Source: Nectonema munidae
Taxonomy: Eukaryota > Nematomorpha > Nectonematoida > Nectonematidae
NCBI GenBank assembly: GCA_030549495.1
Contig: JAUIRK010000893.1
Span: forward strand, 310,001 to 374,000
Length of the DNA: 64,000 bases
Direction of reading: 5' to 3'
The notes under the pieces were generated by a model. It was not told the origin of the DNA, did not search any database, and saw only the letters and a list, made by a program, of their open reading frames with translations. Positions 24,305 to 37,600 of the stretch are shown here, piece after piece. Position 1 is the stretch's first letter; every line of letters starts with the position of its first letter. A program made the position numbers and the translations under genes.

Positions 24305-24935
24305 GTAAAAAACTTGACTGATGAAATTTTTTATAAAAAACGTAATATTTCGCCTCCTCAAGGCTTCTTCAGAAGAGGAAATAGTATGCGTGTAAAGAAT
24401 ATAATAATAATAATAATAAATCGGTTTTACGGCTACTTTCCAAGCAACTAGCGTGTATTGCAGCTATGAAAACACATATAAAAAGACTAACTAATTTTGC
24501 ATTTCCAAAATTCCCTATTTTGTTCATCCCCTATCTTTAAATTTCTTTTTTTCATATCCTTAAGAACTACTTCTATGCATGTTAATTTTGGTCTACCCTT
24601 AGATTTACCTATAATTTGCTGTTTGTACGCTATATTTGTTTACTCTTCAGCTGGCCTTCTGTTTTCATGCCCAAATCATCATCTTAATCTTTGCCTCTCT
24701 ATTACTTTATTGATTTCATTTACATTACATAAACTTTGTATTTTTTCATTGCTTAATTTGTCTTTCCAATTAGATTTACAATAATTCTTAACATTCTCAT
24801 CTAGTTGTGTTATGAGTGTGAAGAATATAAAATATATATATTACTTCCTCTTTGTATATTATTGACTGAAGAAGCCTTGAGCAATCGAAATATCACAGTG
24901 GTACAAATATTTTCATCAATAAAGTTTCTTACAAT
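24305..24935. repeat. Inverted pair of CTGAAGAAGCC modules around a LINE remnant
   Basis: CTGAAGAAGCCTTGAG, then CGAAATAT, then TTTCATCA reads leftward from 24372 and rightward from 24866, so two related modules face away from each other. The right one ends with AATAAAGTTTCTTAC. A (TAA)n run lies at about 24402-24420. Motifs of this kind end some retroposons; the family is unknown to me. Confidence 0.55.
24480..24790 (-). mobile_element. LINE reverse transcriptase C-terminal remnant
   Basis: The minus strand reads, across frame breaks, WKDKLSNEKIQSLC, RQRLRW, FGHENRRPAEE, IIGKSKGRPKLTCIEVVLKD, matching the common LINE C-terminus RRLRWFGHV.R......GRP...W...V..D. The plus-strand open frame here is its shadow. 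Confidence 0.65.
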
Positions 24936-25235
24936 TTTTTAATTTAAATTCTACACTTTCCCTGTGCTCACTTCCTTTAAAACGAAATACTCACTCCTCA
25001 GTCTTTCCCTTAGGATTAAGCTAATAATGAGATAGCGATAGCGCCCAACAAAGCAACAACTTCACAAGCAAACAAATCAAAGAACTTCTTAGGTCAGAAA
25101 CAAGCAGAGAGTGTTGGGATAGTTGCTTTCTTTTCATAGATACAAGGATTTATAAGATCACGTCGTTCACAGTAAAGAAAAAGGTTGAAAATTTCAACAA
25201 CTAGATCCATCATTTTTCATATAAAATAAAAAACG

Positions 25236-25620
25236 TTAGCGAAGCTGCGTCCCTTTTAATGTAAATCCCTTGGAAAGGGGATTATCAGAGGATGAAGGTG
25301 CTTTAATGTGGAATCCAGTATTAGCACTTTGAGTCGATTGCTGCAATACGCTATCTTCGGTCCCAGGAGCATTGCTGTTTAACATGGCAGTACTTTCGAT
25401 TCTCTCATCCTCTTGGATCAATTGCTTGTAATGTTTTCCACCGGAGGGGGGTCTGGGACTTTCTTCATGATTAACGGTATTTGAGCTTGAAAGGCCTTCG
25501 CTTTTAGCCGGCCATGTTGGCAAAAGGTTTGGTGCGACGGGGAGAGGAGATTCAAAAAACCAGCTGTGCGATAACGCATTATCTGCGCTTGTTCTGGATT
25601 CGGGATCGTAGGTCAAATGT
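25236..25620 (-). CDS. CDK11: CDK11 exon 11: end of kinase domain, C-terminal tail, stop
   Basis: Encodes aa 675-802. Completes the kinase domain (..HSWFFE), then the CDK11-specific PTWPAKSE (709-716) and SPRPPSGG (729-736), and ends FTLKGTQLR followed by TAA at 25238-25236. The tail after SPRPP is longer and more divergent than in human. No canonical AATAAA is seen in the first 230 bases downstream on this strand. Confidence 0.95.
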
Positions 25621-28600
25621 CTAAAAAATAAAAGGATATACGTGCCTGTTAACAGCAGTATTGAACCAAAGTTAACTACTAGGTTAAATATGAAAAAATA
25701 GAGTAAGTCTTCTACTTCCCTTTCTAAGTATTGAACCTAGTTAACTACTAGTTATAATTCGCTTGTAAGGCAGTTAGTTTGCGCCTTCTTCGACATTATC
25801 AAATATAACTAACAAAGTCACATAAAAAGATCACAGAGTAGGAGAAACTTGCAAGCGTTCATCTATTCAAGGCATAGGCAATATGATTTATACCTTAGTA
25901 TGCCAGATATGCCTATCTGAGAACGATTTTAGACGATTCATCTGACAACGATTGGGTCAATTGGTCTAATATCTCCTTTATAACATTTATACTTTATAAC
26001 TTGTGAAAAGATTTTTTTATAATTTATTTTTCCGAAAGGCAAACTTTTTATTCATTTTTAGTTTTTTCTAATTGCATAAAAATGTGTATGTCTATAAAAT
26101 ATAGTTTAACATTTGTAAAACTAAAATTTCTTTAATGATAAGCAAAATATGTTTGTTAAATCATTTATAGACAAACATTTTTGTGTAATTAAGAATAAGA
26201 ATCAAGTAAAATTTTGTATGATTTAATTAAAGTGAAGAAAAATAATGAAATAGTTAACTTGCGAGAAAAAAAATATTTGGGCTTAATGTCTTTGGACGAA
26301 TTGGTCTATTAGACCAATTCACATTGGACCGATGTAACCAAACCCATCTGAGACAAGAAGGTATGGCATCATAATTAAAGGCTCAATAACAATACCAAGT
26401 CACTCGTATATTTCATCTACGTAAACTTTACAACAGAAAAGGCGGGTAATAATAATAATTAAGAAATGAAGATCTCAAAAACGAATCATTCAAAGTGGAA
26501 AGACTTTAACATGTCAATCTACGATATAGTAAATAAAAGTGTAACTGGTGTTGTTTGAAGTACATCAATGAATATACTTAATATATTAATTCTTATTTGA
26601 CACACTTACCTAGTTAACAAATTAAAACCACAGTCAGAAAGGTATGGCTCTTTCATGAAGCGTTTGCGTAAAGTGTTATGTGGGTAATTAGGAAGATTTA
26701 TTTTCTTCACCATCGGCAGTTCTTCGTGATTTGGCCAAGAATGAGAAGTTGGTGTTCCCAAGTCCTAGTTTGAAGTATGAAAGAAATAAAAGAATGCTTT
26801 GGAAATCGATATTTTTAATACAAATACGATACTTTAAATATTTTATGAATCTGGTCAATTTCTCCTTTGCCTTGAAATAGCGGCTTCATTAAAATGAGTT
26901 CTGCGAATAGACATCCAACAGACCAAAGATCAATCGAGGTTGAATATTCTCGTTGGCCAAGTAAAAGTTCGGGAGCTCTTAAAAATTGCAACAAATTCGT
27001 CAAATCACGCTATAAATCGATCAACTTTTGTACATTAGAAGGTTGACAAAAATTCTATCCAGATTTTAGGGATAGTCTTTTAATGGGGATTTAAAAATGT
27101 ATACTCTTACAAATCAAAACATAATATATCTATCATATATGAGAAAAAGTTTCATCATTTCGCCGAAACTGATTTATAAATGTTAAAAATATCTTTTTTT
27201 GCCAAACTGAAAATATTTATTGAATGATGATAATAATCGAACACGGAAAAATTTCAACTTGAAAAATGAAAAACAAAATTAAGAGAAGAAATTTTTTTTA
27301 ATAAAATTATGATCACCTTATTTGTTTTGCGATTTTACAAATTGTGAAGAAAGTAAATAGAAATAAAATATGCTTTGCGAGAAAAAAATAATTAAAGCCT
27401 TATTAAACATTCAATTATATTCAATTACAAAATTTTCGCTCGCATATTACCTATTTTAAATGTGTCTGCATATAAAGCTTAACTATGCTATAATTTGTAT
27501 TTAGAGCATCGTATTTAGCTAAAAAAAAGGTGGCCTTTTAGTTTTCAGAAGATAAGCCATAGTCAAGGAAAAAAAAATATAAACAACTAACAACATAATG
27601 CGTGGCTCTTAGAGTAGATGCCTGATCAAGAAGGCTGTTTGAATTTTACTTTTCTGAGAGGAAAGAGTAGGAATAAACAACATACCTATACCATAGCGTA
27701 ACAACGACAGGAGTATATGGCTTCAACGGAGAACCGTATTCCCGTGCTAGACCAAAATCGCCAAGCTTAAGAATGCCTTTATGGCTCAACAAAATATTTG
27801 AAGCTTTAATGTCTCGATGCAAAATCCAGTTGTCGTGCAGATGGTGAACGCCTCTCAGCAATTGTAGAAGAAGCGTTTTGACTTCACCTAAACCAAAAAG
27901 ACAAACAAATTATCCCAAAAAAGTGGCCAATACAGAAAGCTTTATATTTTCTCATCTTACTACAACCAGAAGGAAAAGGATGAACTTATAGGAAGCTTTT
28001 TCATGATTAGAAAATAATGACTCTTATTATTATTGGTGGTCAGTGCAAACTAATTCATTTTAAGATACATGATTTGTTTGTAGTGTTCTTTCAAATTTAG
28101 AGAAAATCTAACATTAAATCAATGGTGCGTGTTCAGGCTCAATGGGAGAGCAGTGTCTTATAAAATAAAAATCGTCGCCTGCTTTCAGTCATGACAACAT
28201 GATGATGTAATATGTGTGGTTTTCCTACAACTTTGTCATATCTGACACAGATTGTAATAAATTTAATATATTATCCATCCAAGTGTCTATTCTTAAAGAG
28301 TGTGCAAAACTCCTGTAGCCTTGTAAGAGAACTAATGTCCAATGGACCGAATCATATACAAACTCATTAATAAGGGCATGAATCGTCATCATATATTTAT
28401 TGCGCAACTTTGGGCAGGATGAAAAAGCCAAAGAAGCAAGCAATCCTTATTTGAATACAAGAAAGGAGATACAGAAGATATAAAATTTTATTAAACAGAG
28501 TGGCTGTTAAGGCTTTACCAACGCACATTAGGAAGAAAATAATATCAAAATAGAAGATAAGAAATATATGGATATGTGGAGAATACCTATGAGAAAAGGC

Positions 28601-31600
28601 TTTTTCATCACTTCCATCAAACTCTTTAGATCATGCTCTATGTACTCCATAACAATGTATATCTTGTCCATGTTGCTGCCAACAACTATTTCCTGGCAAA
28701 CAAAAACCACTTAATTGATCAAAGAAACAAACGAGTTAATTCTACTAGTATACAAAAGTTGATTTTTTGACAGTTGATTACTCTAAACGAGGGTTTCTCA
28801 ACGGGGCCATATGTCCTCATAGGGGGCTATAAAAGCCAACTTTGAATAATATGGAGCTACACAAAGCTTCGACGGCCATATAAAATTTGAAAGCACAAAA
28901 TATCGGTCTTATGACATTTCATCATACGACACTTCATCACACGACATTTCATCATAACGACACTTCATCATAACTACACTTCATCATAACGACATTTCAT
29001 CATATGCATGGGTTGTTAATCCATATAGGAAGTATTAGAGCACATAGAAGCTCACAAATTTTACCTGGGTATGAGCGGCTTTACCTGGGTATGATGTAGA
29101 TAATCTTCTTAAATTTTTTTGCCACTTCTGTTCACCAACACTTCCTTGTTAGTTTTTTACTTTAACTTTATTTTCTTATTCCTTTCTTTTTATTCTCTGT
29201 TGCTTAAATCATAAGTTTTTGCACTTGAAAAATAATTATAATGGAAAGCAATACAATTGAATATTTCTGTAATTTTGGAACAACTTCTAAAGGAAAAGAA
29301 ACCGTGATATTGAAAAATTGCGAATATTATAAACATCGAGAAAACCAAGATACCTCTATTCGAAAACACATATATTAGGGGCAGATATAGAAGAAATGGA
29401 GCAGCAAGAAATGCACTTTTTCCTATTGCAAAATGGAATCATTTCCAAAATTGTGTGGAAGGAGTCGCTCGAACTACAAATGCCGTAGGGGGCTGGCATT
29501 ACGCTTTTCAATTTTTGTTTCAGTGCAGCCACCCAACAATTTGGAATTTCCTAAATGGTATTTGCAAGGACATCGCGTTTCAACGTTTAAACTTAATACA
29601 AGGAATTACTGGTGTTACTCTACCGGCCAATAAGAAATATCTTTCGACCAAAGAAAAGACAAAATGCCTAACTAGTCAGTTTGGACAATCTGATATCATA
29701 TCATATCATACCTTAGAGCTGTTCAATATTCTGCCTGTAAGTAGTTTGTTTTCAACAATAAAATGTTTTATTTTTCGTTATTATTTTTCTTATTGTTTTT
29801 TGAGGTAAATAAAATGATGATACTCTCATTCTTGAAATTTCATGTTTAAATTTAATTGAATAAATGAAGTAAAAGAGAAAGAGTTCATGTGTTTTTCATC
29901 ATTTTTCATTACTGGAGTAAGGTTTTTTTAGGGATCTACCGATTCCAAATATTACAAACAACTTCAGTTTTGTCAAAGCATTTGACAAAACTAAATTAAC
30001 ATTTTGTTTATTAAAAAAACAAATTAGATAACATTTTGTTTATTTAATATAAATTTTAGATAAAAAATATTGTTTTAGCTTCAAATAAATAAATATTTAT
30101 GTTTTTTAAGTTAATACAAAAATACAATTTTTATTTTTAATGAAAAAAAACTGTCATATATATTATATTTATTCAATAAAATTTGAAATAAATTTTTCAA
30201 AGTTTGACTTTTATTAAAAATATTTTTTTGTTTATTTGAAAAAATTGTTCAATACCGATTCTTTACAAAATTGCAGAAAACAATATATAGGTACATCGCT
30301 AGTTTTTTTTTTATAAAATTCCCAGTTTTATGTCATGAAATGTCGCATGATGAAGTGACGTTGTGATGAAGTGTCGTGTGATGAAATGTCGTGTGATGAA
30401 ATGTCATGTGATGAAGTGTCGTAGCACGAAAATATCAATTTCTAGGAAATCTAAAATGTCTATCAACTTTTTATATCTGTTTATGTTGGAACTTTCTTAT
30501 TTACTAATATTTACTTAAACTGATATGTGTGAGTAAAGAACAGGTATTGGGATATTAGATTTTGAGGGTTGATGTCTGGTTTGAAAAATGAAGAGATATG
30601 TATCGTTGCACCATAACAAATTGTTCCAACATTTTAAAGATGCCTAACACACATTTCTTTTAGCTGACTGTTAAAGCCTTGGTTTGCTAGATAAATTGTT
30701 TGGGACTCCTGGGCTGCATGAATCAATTCACCTTCTAACCAAAAGTGTGTCTCTTTGTTCCAAGATCATGTGAACCCTCCTAACAGTGTTGTCTAACTCT
30801 CTACCAGAACTTGCAGAGAGGGCAGACTTTGACCTGTTGTCCCTAGGTGAAGGAATGTTCCAAAGAGTAAGAAGCAACTCACAACTGATCCTCAAAGTTA
30901 GTTTGATGGGTTTTAGAGACAATCAAGTCTTAATGGCACCCATACCCATACCAAGAATGGTAGAAATCTCGGCTATACAACATTTTCTAAGTTATCTTAG
31001 ATAACATATCACAAAAGAGTGGACTCCTACTCAAACTAGAGGATACTTATGTACTACTTTGAGTACAACCAGCAGTGTTACTATCATAGCATAAAAATTC
31101 CTCGGGATCTCAAGTACATTAGTAGAAGTGGGAACGAAGCCCTGAGATCGCACCATCGCTGAACCTACGGTTAGTTCCACTCTTCTGGGATAACCACATC
31201 ATGTTAATATGTATCCTTAACCCCTGCCTACCTTAGCAGTGCGTTTGAGTGTATGGTGGGGATACGGCAAAAGAAGCCAAAATATCCCCTCAGTTGTTGG
31301 AAGCCTTACTGTGTGTAAGCAGAGCATTAGGGGAATTGAAAACAGCCCCTTACTCTAATTACTGTGTTCGAAGCCATCAGAATATAATCTATGGGAATAT
31401 GAACTACCTCATGGAGGACACTCAGAAGCAACAAGAATCCTGTCCTGAGCAGAGGTAACCAGGATGCATCCCATTGTGGCTTAAAAGATCTGCAAATCAA
31501 ATGCCCCTTTTCTTTAAAACTCTACTACTCTCTGTACCAACACTCAAATTTGGCACTTATTGAAATAAAAACCGAAGCTTTAGGGCGTCAAAATAAGTAG

Positions 31601-34600
31601 ACGCTGCTACAAAGTCAGTCCTATATAAGTATTTTTGCAACACAGTTATTTACTTTCTTTTTGTATCTCATTAAATTGCACAAGAGGTATAGTGGGTTTG
31701 GGCAAATTAGGGGATGAATTAGACGTGCTCTAAATCGACGTAGAAAACAAGCATGAGAAAGCGGGAGAGGATCAAGAAGACGAATGGATGGCGGATGTTT
31801 ACGGGCAATACCCAACTTGTCAAGCAAATTTAGAGAGTTTTAAATTAATCTCATTAGAAAAACAAGATTGTTGTTTAAAAAAAATGAAGCATATTCGAGA
31901 AAAACTTTCTAAACTACTCGTTTTGAATAAGTCTAAAAATCCTATATAGAACATAGTACTTTAGACCTTGAAGCAAATTTGAAACTTTAAGAGTCATTAA
32001 TTGAAGAGTATGTTTCAATGGTAGATGAAATTAAAATAAACACTATTAAAGATGAAACTTTAATTGACGAATATTATTAAAGTATTTTTAATAAGGATCA
32101 AAAACCTAATATCTCAAATCCAGTTCAAAACATGGCTAAATTTAACTTGCCAAAGATGAAACGGTTTGAAGGAGATTTGAGGAAATATTTGATGTTTAAA
32201 GGAGATTTTTTGAAATATGTTTTTCATTCAGTATTTCAATTTAGTTTTGAAATCATTGTTAGGTACTAATCCTATGAGATGAGTAAAAATTTGCAAAGAC
32301 GACATTGATAAAATGTTTGATTGTTTAGACAAAAGATATAAAAATCCATATTTGATTTTAACAAACGTAATTAACTATGAAAAGATACTGTGCCATAAGA
32401 AATAGAGATAAGGAATTTTGTGACTTCGTAAATATGATCAACTTAGCTGTATTTGATTTATTAGGGATATGAAATCAAAAATTCCAATACTGTTCACTAA
32501 TAGAAGAGGAACTACTCCGGGAAATAAAAATGTCTCGGTTCAGATTCTTTTGTAATTCTGAAAAGGGTAACACGTTTGAAGAATTGCTCAAATTTATAAA
32601 ACAAGAATTATAGGCGAATGAATTCGTTTCCTCAGATAATTACGTTACTAAAAGTAAATTCACTGCCAAACGAATTCTCGCTAATAGTTGTAAACATAGT
32701 CAACGTATTTTCCGTTGGAAGAACGCACCCTCGAGAGAAGTAACGCTAAAACGTTGCTTATGGCATAATTGTAACACATACATCACGAAGTACTGCACAG
32801 CATTTTCAAATGCGAATTGAAATGTACGTAAGAACTTTGCAATGTACGTAAGAATTCTTTGAAGATGATCTTCGTACACGAGGAAATTATGTTTACAGTG
32901 CCTTTTCAAAGAAAAGGGTGGATACCGTACTTCGGATATAATTAAAGGAAACGTTTATAAGCACACATTCCTAAGCGTAAATATTCTCTTTGTCAGCGGT
33001 TAAGCAATTTCTTTAGTGGTAGAAAACTTTGTTGAAAATGAATTTTGGGAGTTTAGACACTCACAATCTATTTTACTATTATTGGTAATAAAAATGAAGA
33101 AATTCAGATTAAAAGATACAAATTCTTCTTTTAGATAGGAACCATAATTTACAGATCGTTAAAGCTGACTAAATAAACAGAAATCACGATAAATAGAAAA
33201 TAGAGCTATTTTCTTTCCGTTGCAGTCCGTTTTTAAGAGCTGGACTTGGGAGGGATAAGTCCATGCTTATTCATATCTTCATCCGATTTGATGACAAAAG
33301 AAAACGAAATGTTCATGATAGAATTAGTACAATTCGCCTTGTACATGATCATTTTCGTAAAGTCAGCTGTAACAATCAATGAAAAACTGGTATCCTTTTC
33401 AAAGGTCGTTGTCTCTACTTTTAAATGTAGAATTTTATACAATAATAAATAGTAATATATATGATGTTTGTGATAATTCTAAAAATGGAAATTACTTCCG
33501 TTGTATATTTCGAAGATTAATGTAAACACATATAGTAAACTTTACCAGTATAGCAACAACATTTTGGTGATGAGCTTTCATTAAAGTGTTAATTTCGCGT
33601 AAAGATGTAATAGGAAAGCCTTCTTTTTCTTTTTCCATTTTCAATCTTTTCAAAGCCACTATTTTTCCTATAAAAAAGAAAATGGAATATAAGGAAAATA
33701 TGAAGGGATACCGCTGATTTTGAACATTAAGACTTATTGCTCCATTTGAATAATAGTTGACAAGTGTTCAGCTAATTTCTAAGTGAGCCTTAATGTGTAA
33801 AATTTTGGAAGTCTATTGTCGGGGTTAGTATTAGTGTAGAATTAGCGCAGTATTATAGTAAGAGTTAGCGTTGAGGTTAGGTTTAGTGTTCGTGCAATCG
33901 TACATACATTCATTTACATATAAATTTTTTAGCATTCTTGAGACAAACTTTCCTATTTATTTCTATTAATACACGTCTGACACAAAAAACATCTAGACAT
34001 ACATACATACATACGAATACATGCATATTGACATTAGACACATATACACTGAAATACTTAAATCTCAAAAACAGCAGTATACCCGGATACAGCAAATATT
34101 ACCTGTTTTTTTATTTTCCGCTCTATAAACAACGCCATACGTGCCCTCTTCAATTCTATTTAAGCATGTGTATTCTTCCACACTTCGGCATCCTTGATAG
34201 GCCGGATAGTAAAATTCGAAATCTGATGATTTAGATTCAACGGAAGAAGGCTCATTAGCATTGTTTGTCATAGGCTCGTCAATCTCTACCTCCTTCTCTT
34301 CGCGTTCTTCGAACGTTTCTACGTCTGTAAAAGATGAAAAATGTGATTACAAAGAACTTGGGAAAAAAGTATTGATTTTACGTTTTGCAATATTTAATGA
34401 GTCAATAATAAAAATCCATGAAGATAAATACATTATTTTACGCATAGAAACAATCTAACAAAAAATAATTAAAACGCCGAGGTATTTAAAAATTTTTTGA
34501 GTGTCTTAGCTAAAAAGATGGGTGAGGGTATGTATAAAAAAATTAAAGAAACCGATTAAAACCTGTCAATATTTTGTTTAAAGGTAAAATATGATACAGA

Positions 34601-37600
34601 GGAACAGGTATGTACATTTTTTAATTAATTTATTACCTGATTAAAATTAATTAAGAAAATATGATTTCAATTTCCACAATAAATAAAGTGCGGCCGTGAA
34701 AACAAAGTTTTTCCAGCTGATTGTATAAACTGTCAACAGACATTTTGCCGACAGACATTTTACCGAATGGACATTTCACCGAAAATGTACATAAAATTTT
34801 ACAATTTTTGTAGACGTTTCTTTTTCTTCCAGTAAATTTGCAAGCTTGTGTTCTATAAAAATCTGAAGAGTGATTTTGTTTTCTTTTTCTATACTTAAGT
34901 TATAAACACAAATTATTTGATGAAACTCATCTTCTACTCGAAGCAAAAACCTTGCTAAATGTCATGATATGACAAGACTCATTACAAATCTACATTTGTC
35001 TTATTTTATTACTCATAACTTCTACGCACAAATTATGTGATGAATAATTTTATCTACTAGAAGTTACATCAAAAATGGTCCATTCGGTCAAATGTCCTTC
35101 GGCGTATTCTACAAAGAGACTCATACTAGTTCTGGGTACAATTCAAAAATGTTTTTAAATAATTTTTAAAAAAAATCTAGAACATAAATAAAAAATAATG
35201 TTTAGAATAAAAAAGTAAAATTTTGAATTTTTTTTGTGAAATTAAATTTTATTAAAGTTAGCGCCTCTCAATTTAAGAAATCGGTGTCTCATGGTTCTGA
35301 ATTGAAAAGTAAATAAAGCTTTCTCATCCTTCAAGTAATTTCTTTTATCATTCTCTTTCGTTCTCCATGACCAATTGATATATAGAAATAATAATTAATA
35401 AATTCCAATATTTCAGACTCAGAGTCCAACATACAAAATTTAACGTTGATATCAACACCTGTAAAAATTAAACAAAAATATCAAATTTCAAGAATACATT
35501 TTCGCATAGTGTTAAAATTTTAAGTTAGGAACTACCAGTACTTTGTGTTTTAACTCTTTCTTCGTTTTGCAAACGTAAATATTTATCATATAGTATATAT
35601 ACACCTTGCTCAAAACAATCGCTACAGATTAGGAACATCGACTCCAACGCTGACCGTCTGACTCCGACTTCATTTCTGATAAAAAGATTTTTTCTATATT
35701 GCCATTTGTTTTTATATACAATTTTTTTTACAAAGTTCAAATCAATTAACGCATTTCATCCTAGATAAATTAACGCAAAAAAGTATTATGATATAAGACA
35801 TTTAACGCATCTAACAAAGAAGGCGACTTTAGTAATTTCTACATTGAAAGTAAAGGTTCGCATGCGTTCCCTATGGGAACATTGGTCTAAAATGGCCTAC
35901 TAAATTTTTAGTTCACCTACATCAACTAAAACACACGATAAGATGAAATGAAAGACATGTAATTAGAGAATGATACGAAAAACACAAAAAAGTGCTAATT
36001 CATTATAAAAAGTTCTGTGTTATTATAAAAATTGGTTCTGATCCTGACGAAGTCGGATTTGTCGCTAACAAGTGTTTTAATGTCATCGATTACGATTACG
36101 AATAATAAGCTTTGCTCAAATCTTGATCATTTTTAAAAATTTTGATCATCATCAATTATAATCATTTCAAAATATTATTAAACATGAATCAAAAAGTAGC
36201 GGCTAGCTATTGTTTTAATCATAAAAAATTAGAATACCCATATTTGACATATCCTCATTCTGTTGAGCAAGCTCATCTTCATTCGCATTTTTTTTAGAAA
36301 TCTTCTTTTCTTCAGTATAAGATTTAGGAGAAACGGATTTAGAAGAAATGGAAGATGATGATGACGATGACACGGAGTTCGATGAAGATGATGAAGAAGA
36401 GGAAGAGGATGAAGAGGTAGAGGAGAGTGAAGATGAACGACGCACTATTGATACAGAGGAATCTGCAGCTTGGCTTCTGCCTTTGACAGACGAGACATTT
36501 TTGCCTAGTGAAGTGACGTGGTTAGAAGTGCTTCGAGCGTGGCTGCTCTCTACACTGTTGTGTTCAAGAGTAAAAGCATCGTCTTTATATTTGGATGCTT
36601 GGAGTTCAACATCCTCTACAATCTTTTTACGTGTCGCTTTAGATGGCGGAGCGAGTCTACCTAAAATCAAACTTTCAAGCCTAAAAATCCTTAATGAGAT
36701 AAAACATCTCAATTTATCTTTTATCAAAAAATTTAAAGTGAATGAATTTAAATATAAAAAAAGATAGTCGAATTAAAGTAGGAAAAAGAGTTAGGCGACA
36801 TTTCATCATTGAACACTTCATCACTGGCGTACTTATCATTAATGCCGCCAAGGGGGATGTTAATTTTAGCACCACTCAAAATTACAAATCATACTTCAAA
36901 ACTTGATAATACAGATTTATACTTTATAGGTATGAAAAATTGGAATAAAAAGTGTAGCGAACTATTATTACATTACAATTTAAGTCTAAAATATCCAGAT
37001 CAAATTTTTATTGATGATATATTAATCTGCGCCAGGGGTGGAACGCACCTCCGTCCCCTCTTGATACGCCACTACACTTCATAACGAATACATTTCATCA
37101 CTCGACTTTTAATCATCATGACTTTGAGAATGGATTATGTGATCATTCTTAATGTGATTAATGAACAACGCTGAACTTTCGAGGTGAGTATCTCTCGAAT
37201 GATGAGCTGTCTTGCTGTGGTGAAAAGACGAATATTTAAGTAACGAGTGCTTAAGTGCCATATGATAAAGTGATGGGTGATGAAAAGTCATAGCACTTTA
37301 AAAAATCATACTTAATAAAGGTTGAATTAAAAACCCAAAAAGAAAATTGAAAAGGATACATACATATTTATAGCATTAAGTATATGGTGTCTAGTGCAAA
37401 TAGATGGTGACAGAAGAAATGCTTTTTGATGAGTTAAAATCTTTAAGGATGTTGAAATACTTTGGGGATTTTTTGAGGAAGGGTTAAAAGGAGTATTAGT
37501 AAATTGTTGTAAAAAAATTGTAACAAAAATAAGAAAATCGTGAGAAAACGACTGTATAAAAGAATTTATTAATAAAAGATACAAGTAGTATTCTTTATAA

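Noticed and set aside
24319-24375. Hammerhead ribozyme suggested by CTGATGA
   Set aside because: No matching GAAA core half or stems at the needed spacing.
24497-24784. Hydrophobic plus-strand frame that looks like a membrane protein
   Set aside because: The minus strand carries recognisable LINE C-terminal motifs, so the plus frame is a shadow.
28912-29004. CRISPR-like array of short repeats
   Set aside because: Units are contiguous without spacers and are mirrored at 30334-30424, so they are transposon ends in a eukaryotic genome.
30728-31004. Two overlapping frames on opposite strands
   Set aside because: They fall in the GC-richer leader of the BEL/Pao-like fossil and show no domain on either strand.
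35525-35740. Extra CDK11 exon in intron 4 (minus frame of 71 aa)
   Set aside because: No good acceptor, and exons 4 and 5 already join in phase with conserved flanks.
36348-36767. Plus-strand open frame with long Asp/Glu runs
   Set aside because: It is the exact antisense of the CDK11 poly-Ser exon; TCN/AGY Ser codons read backward give acidic residues.
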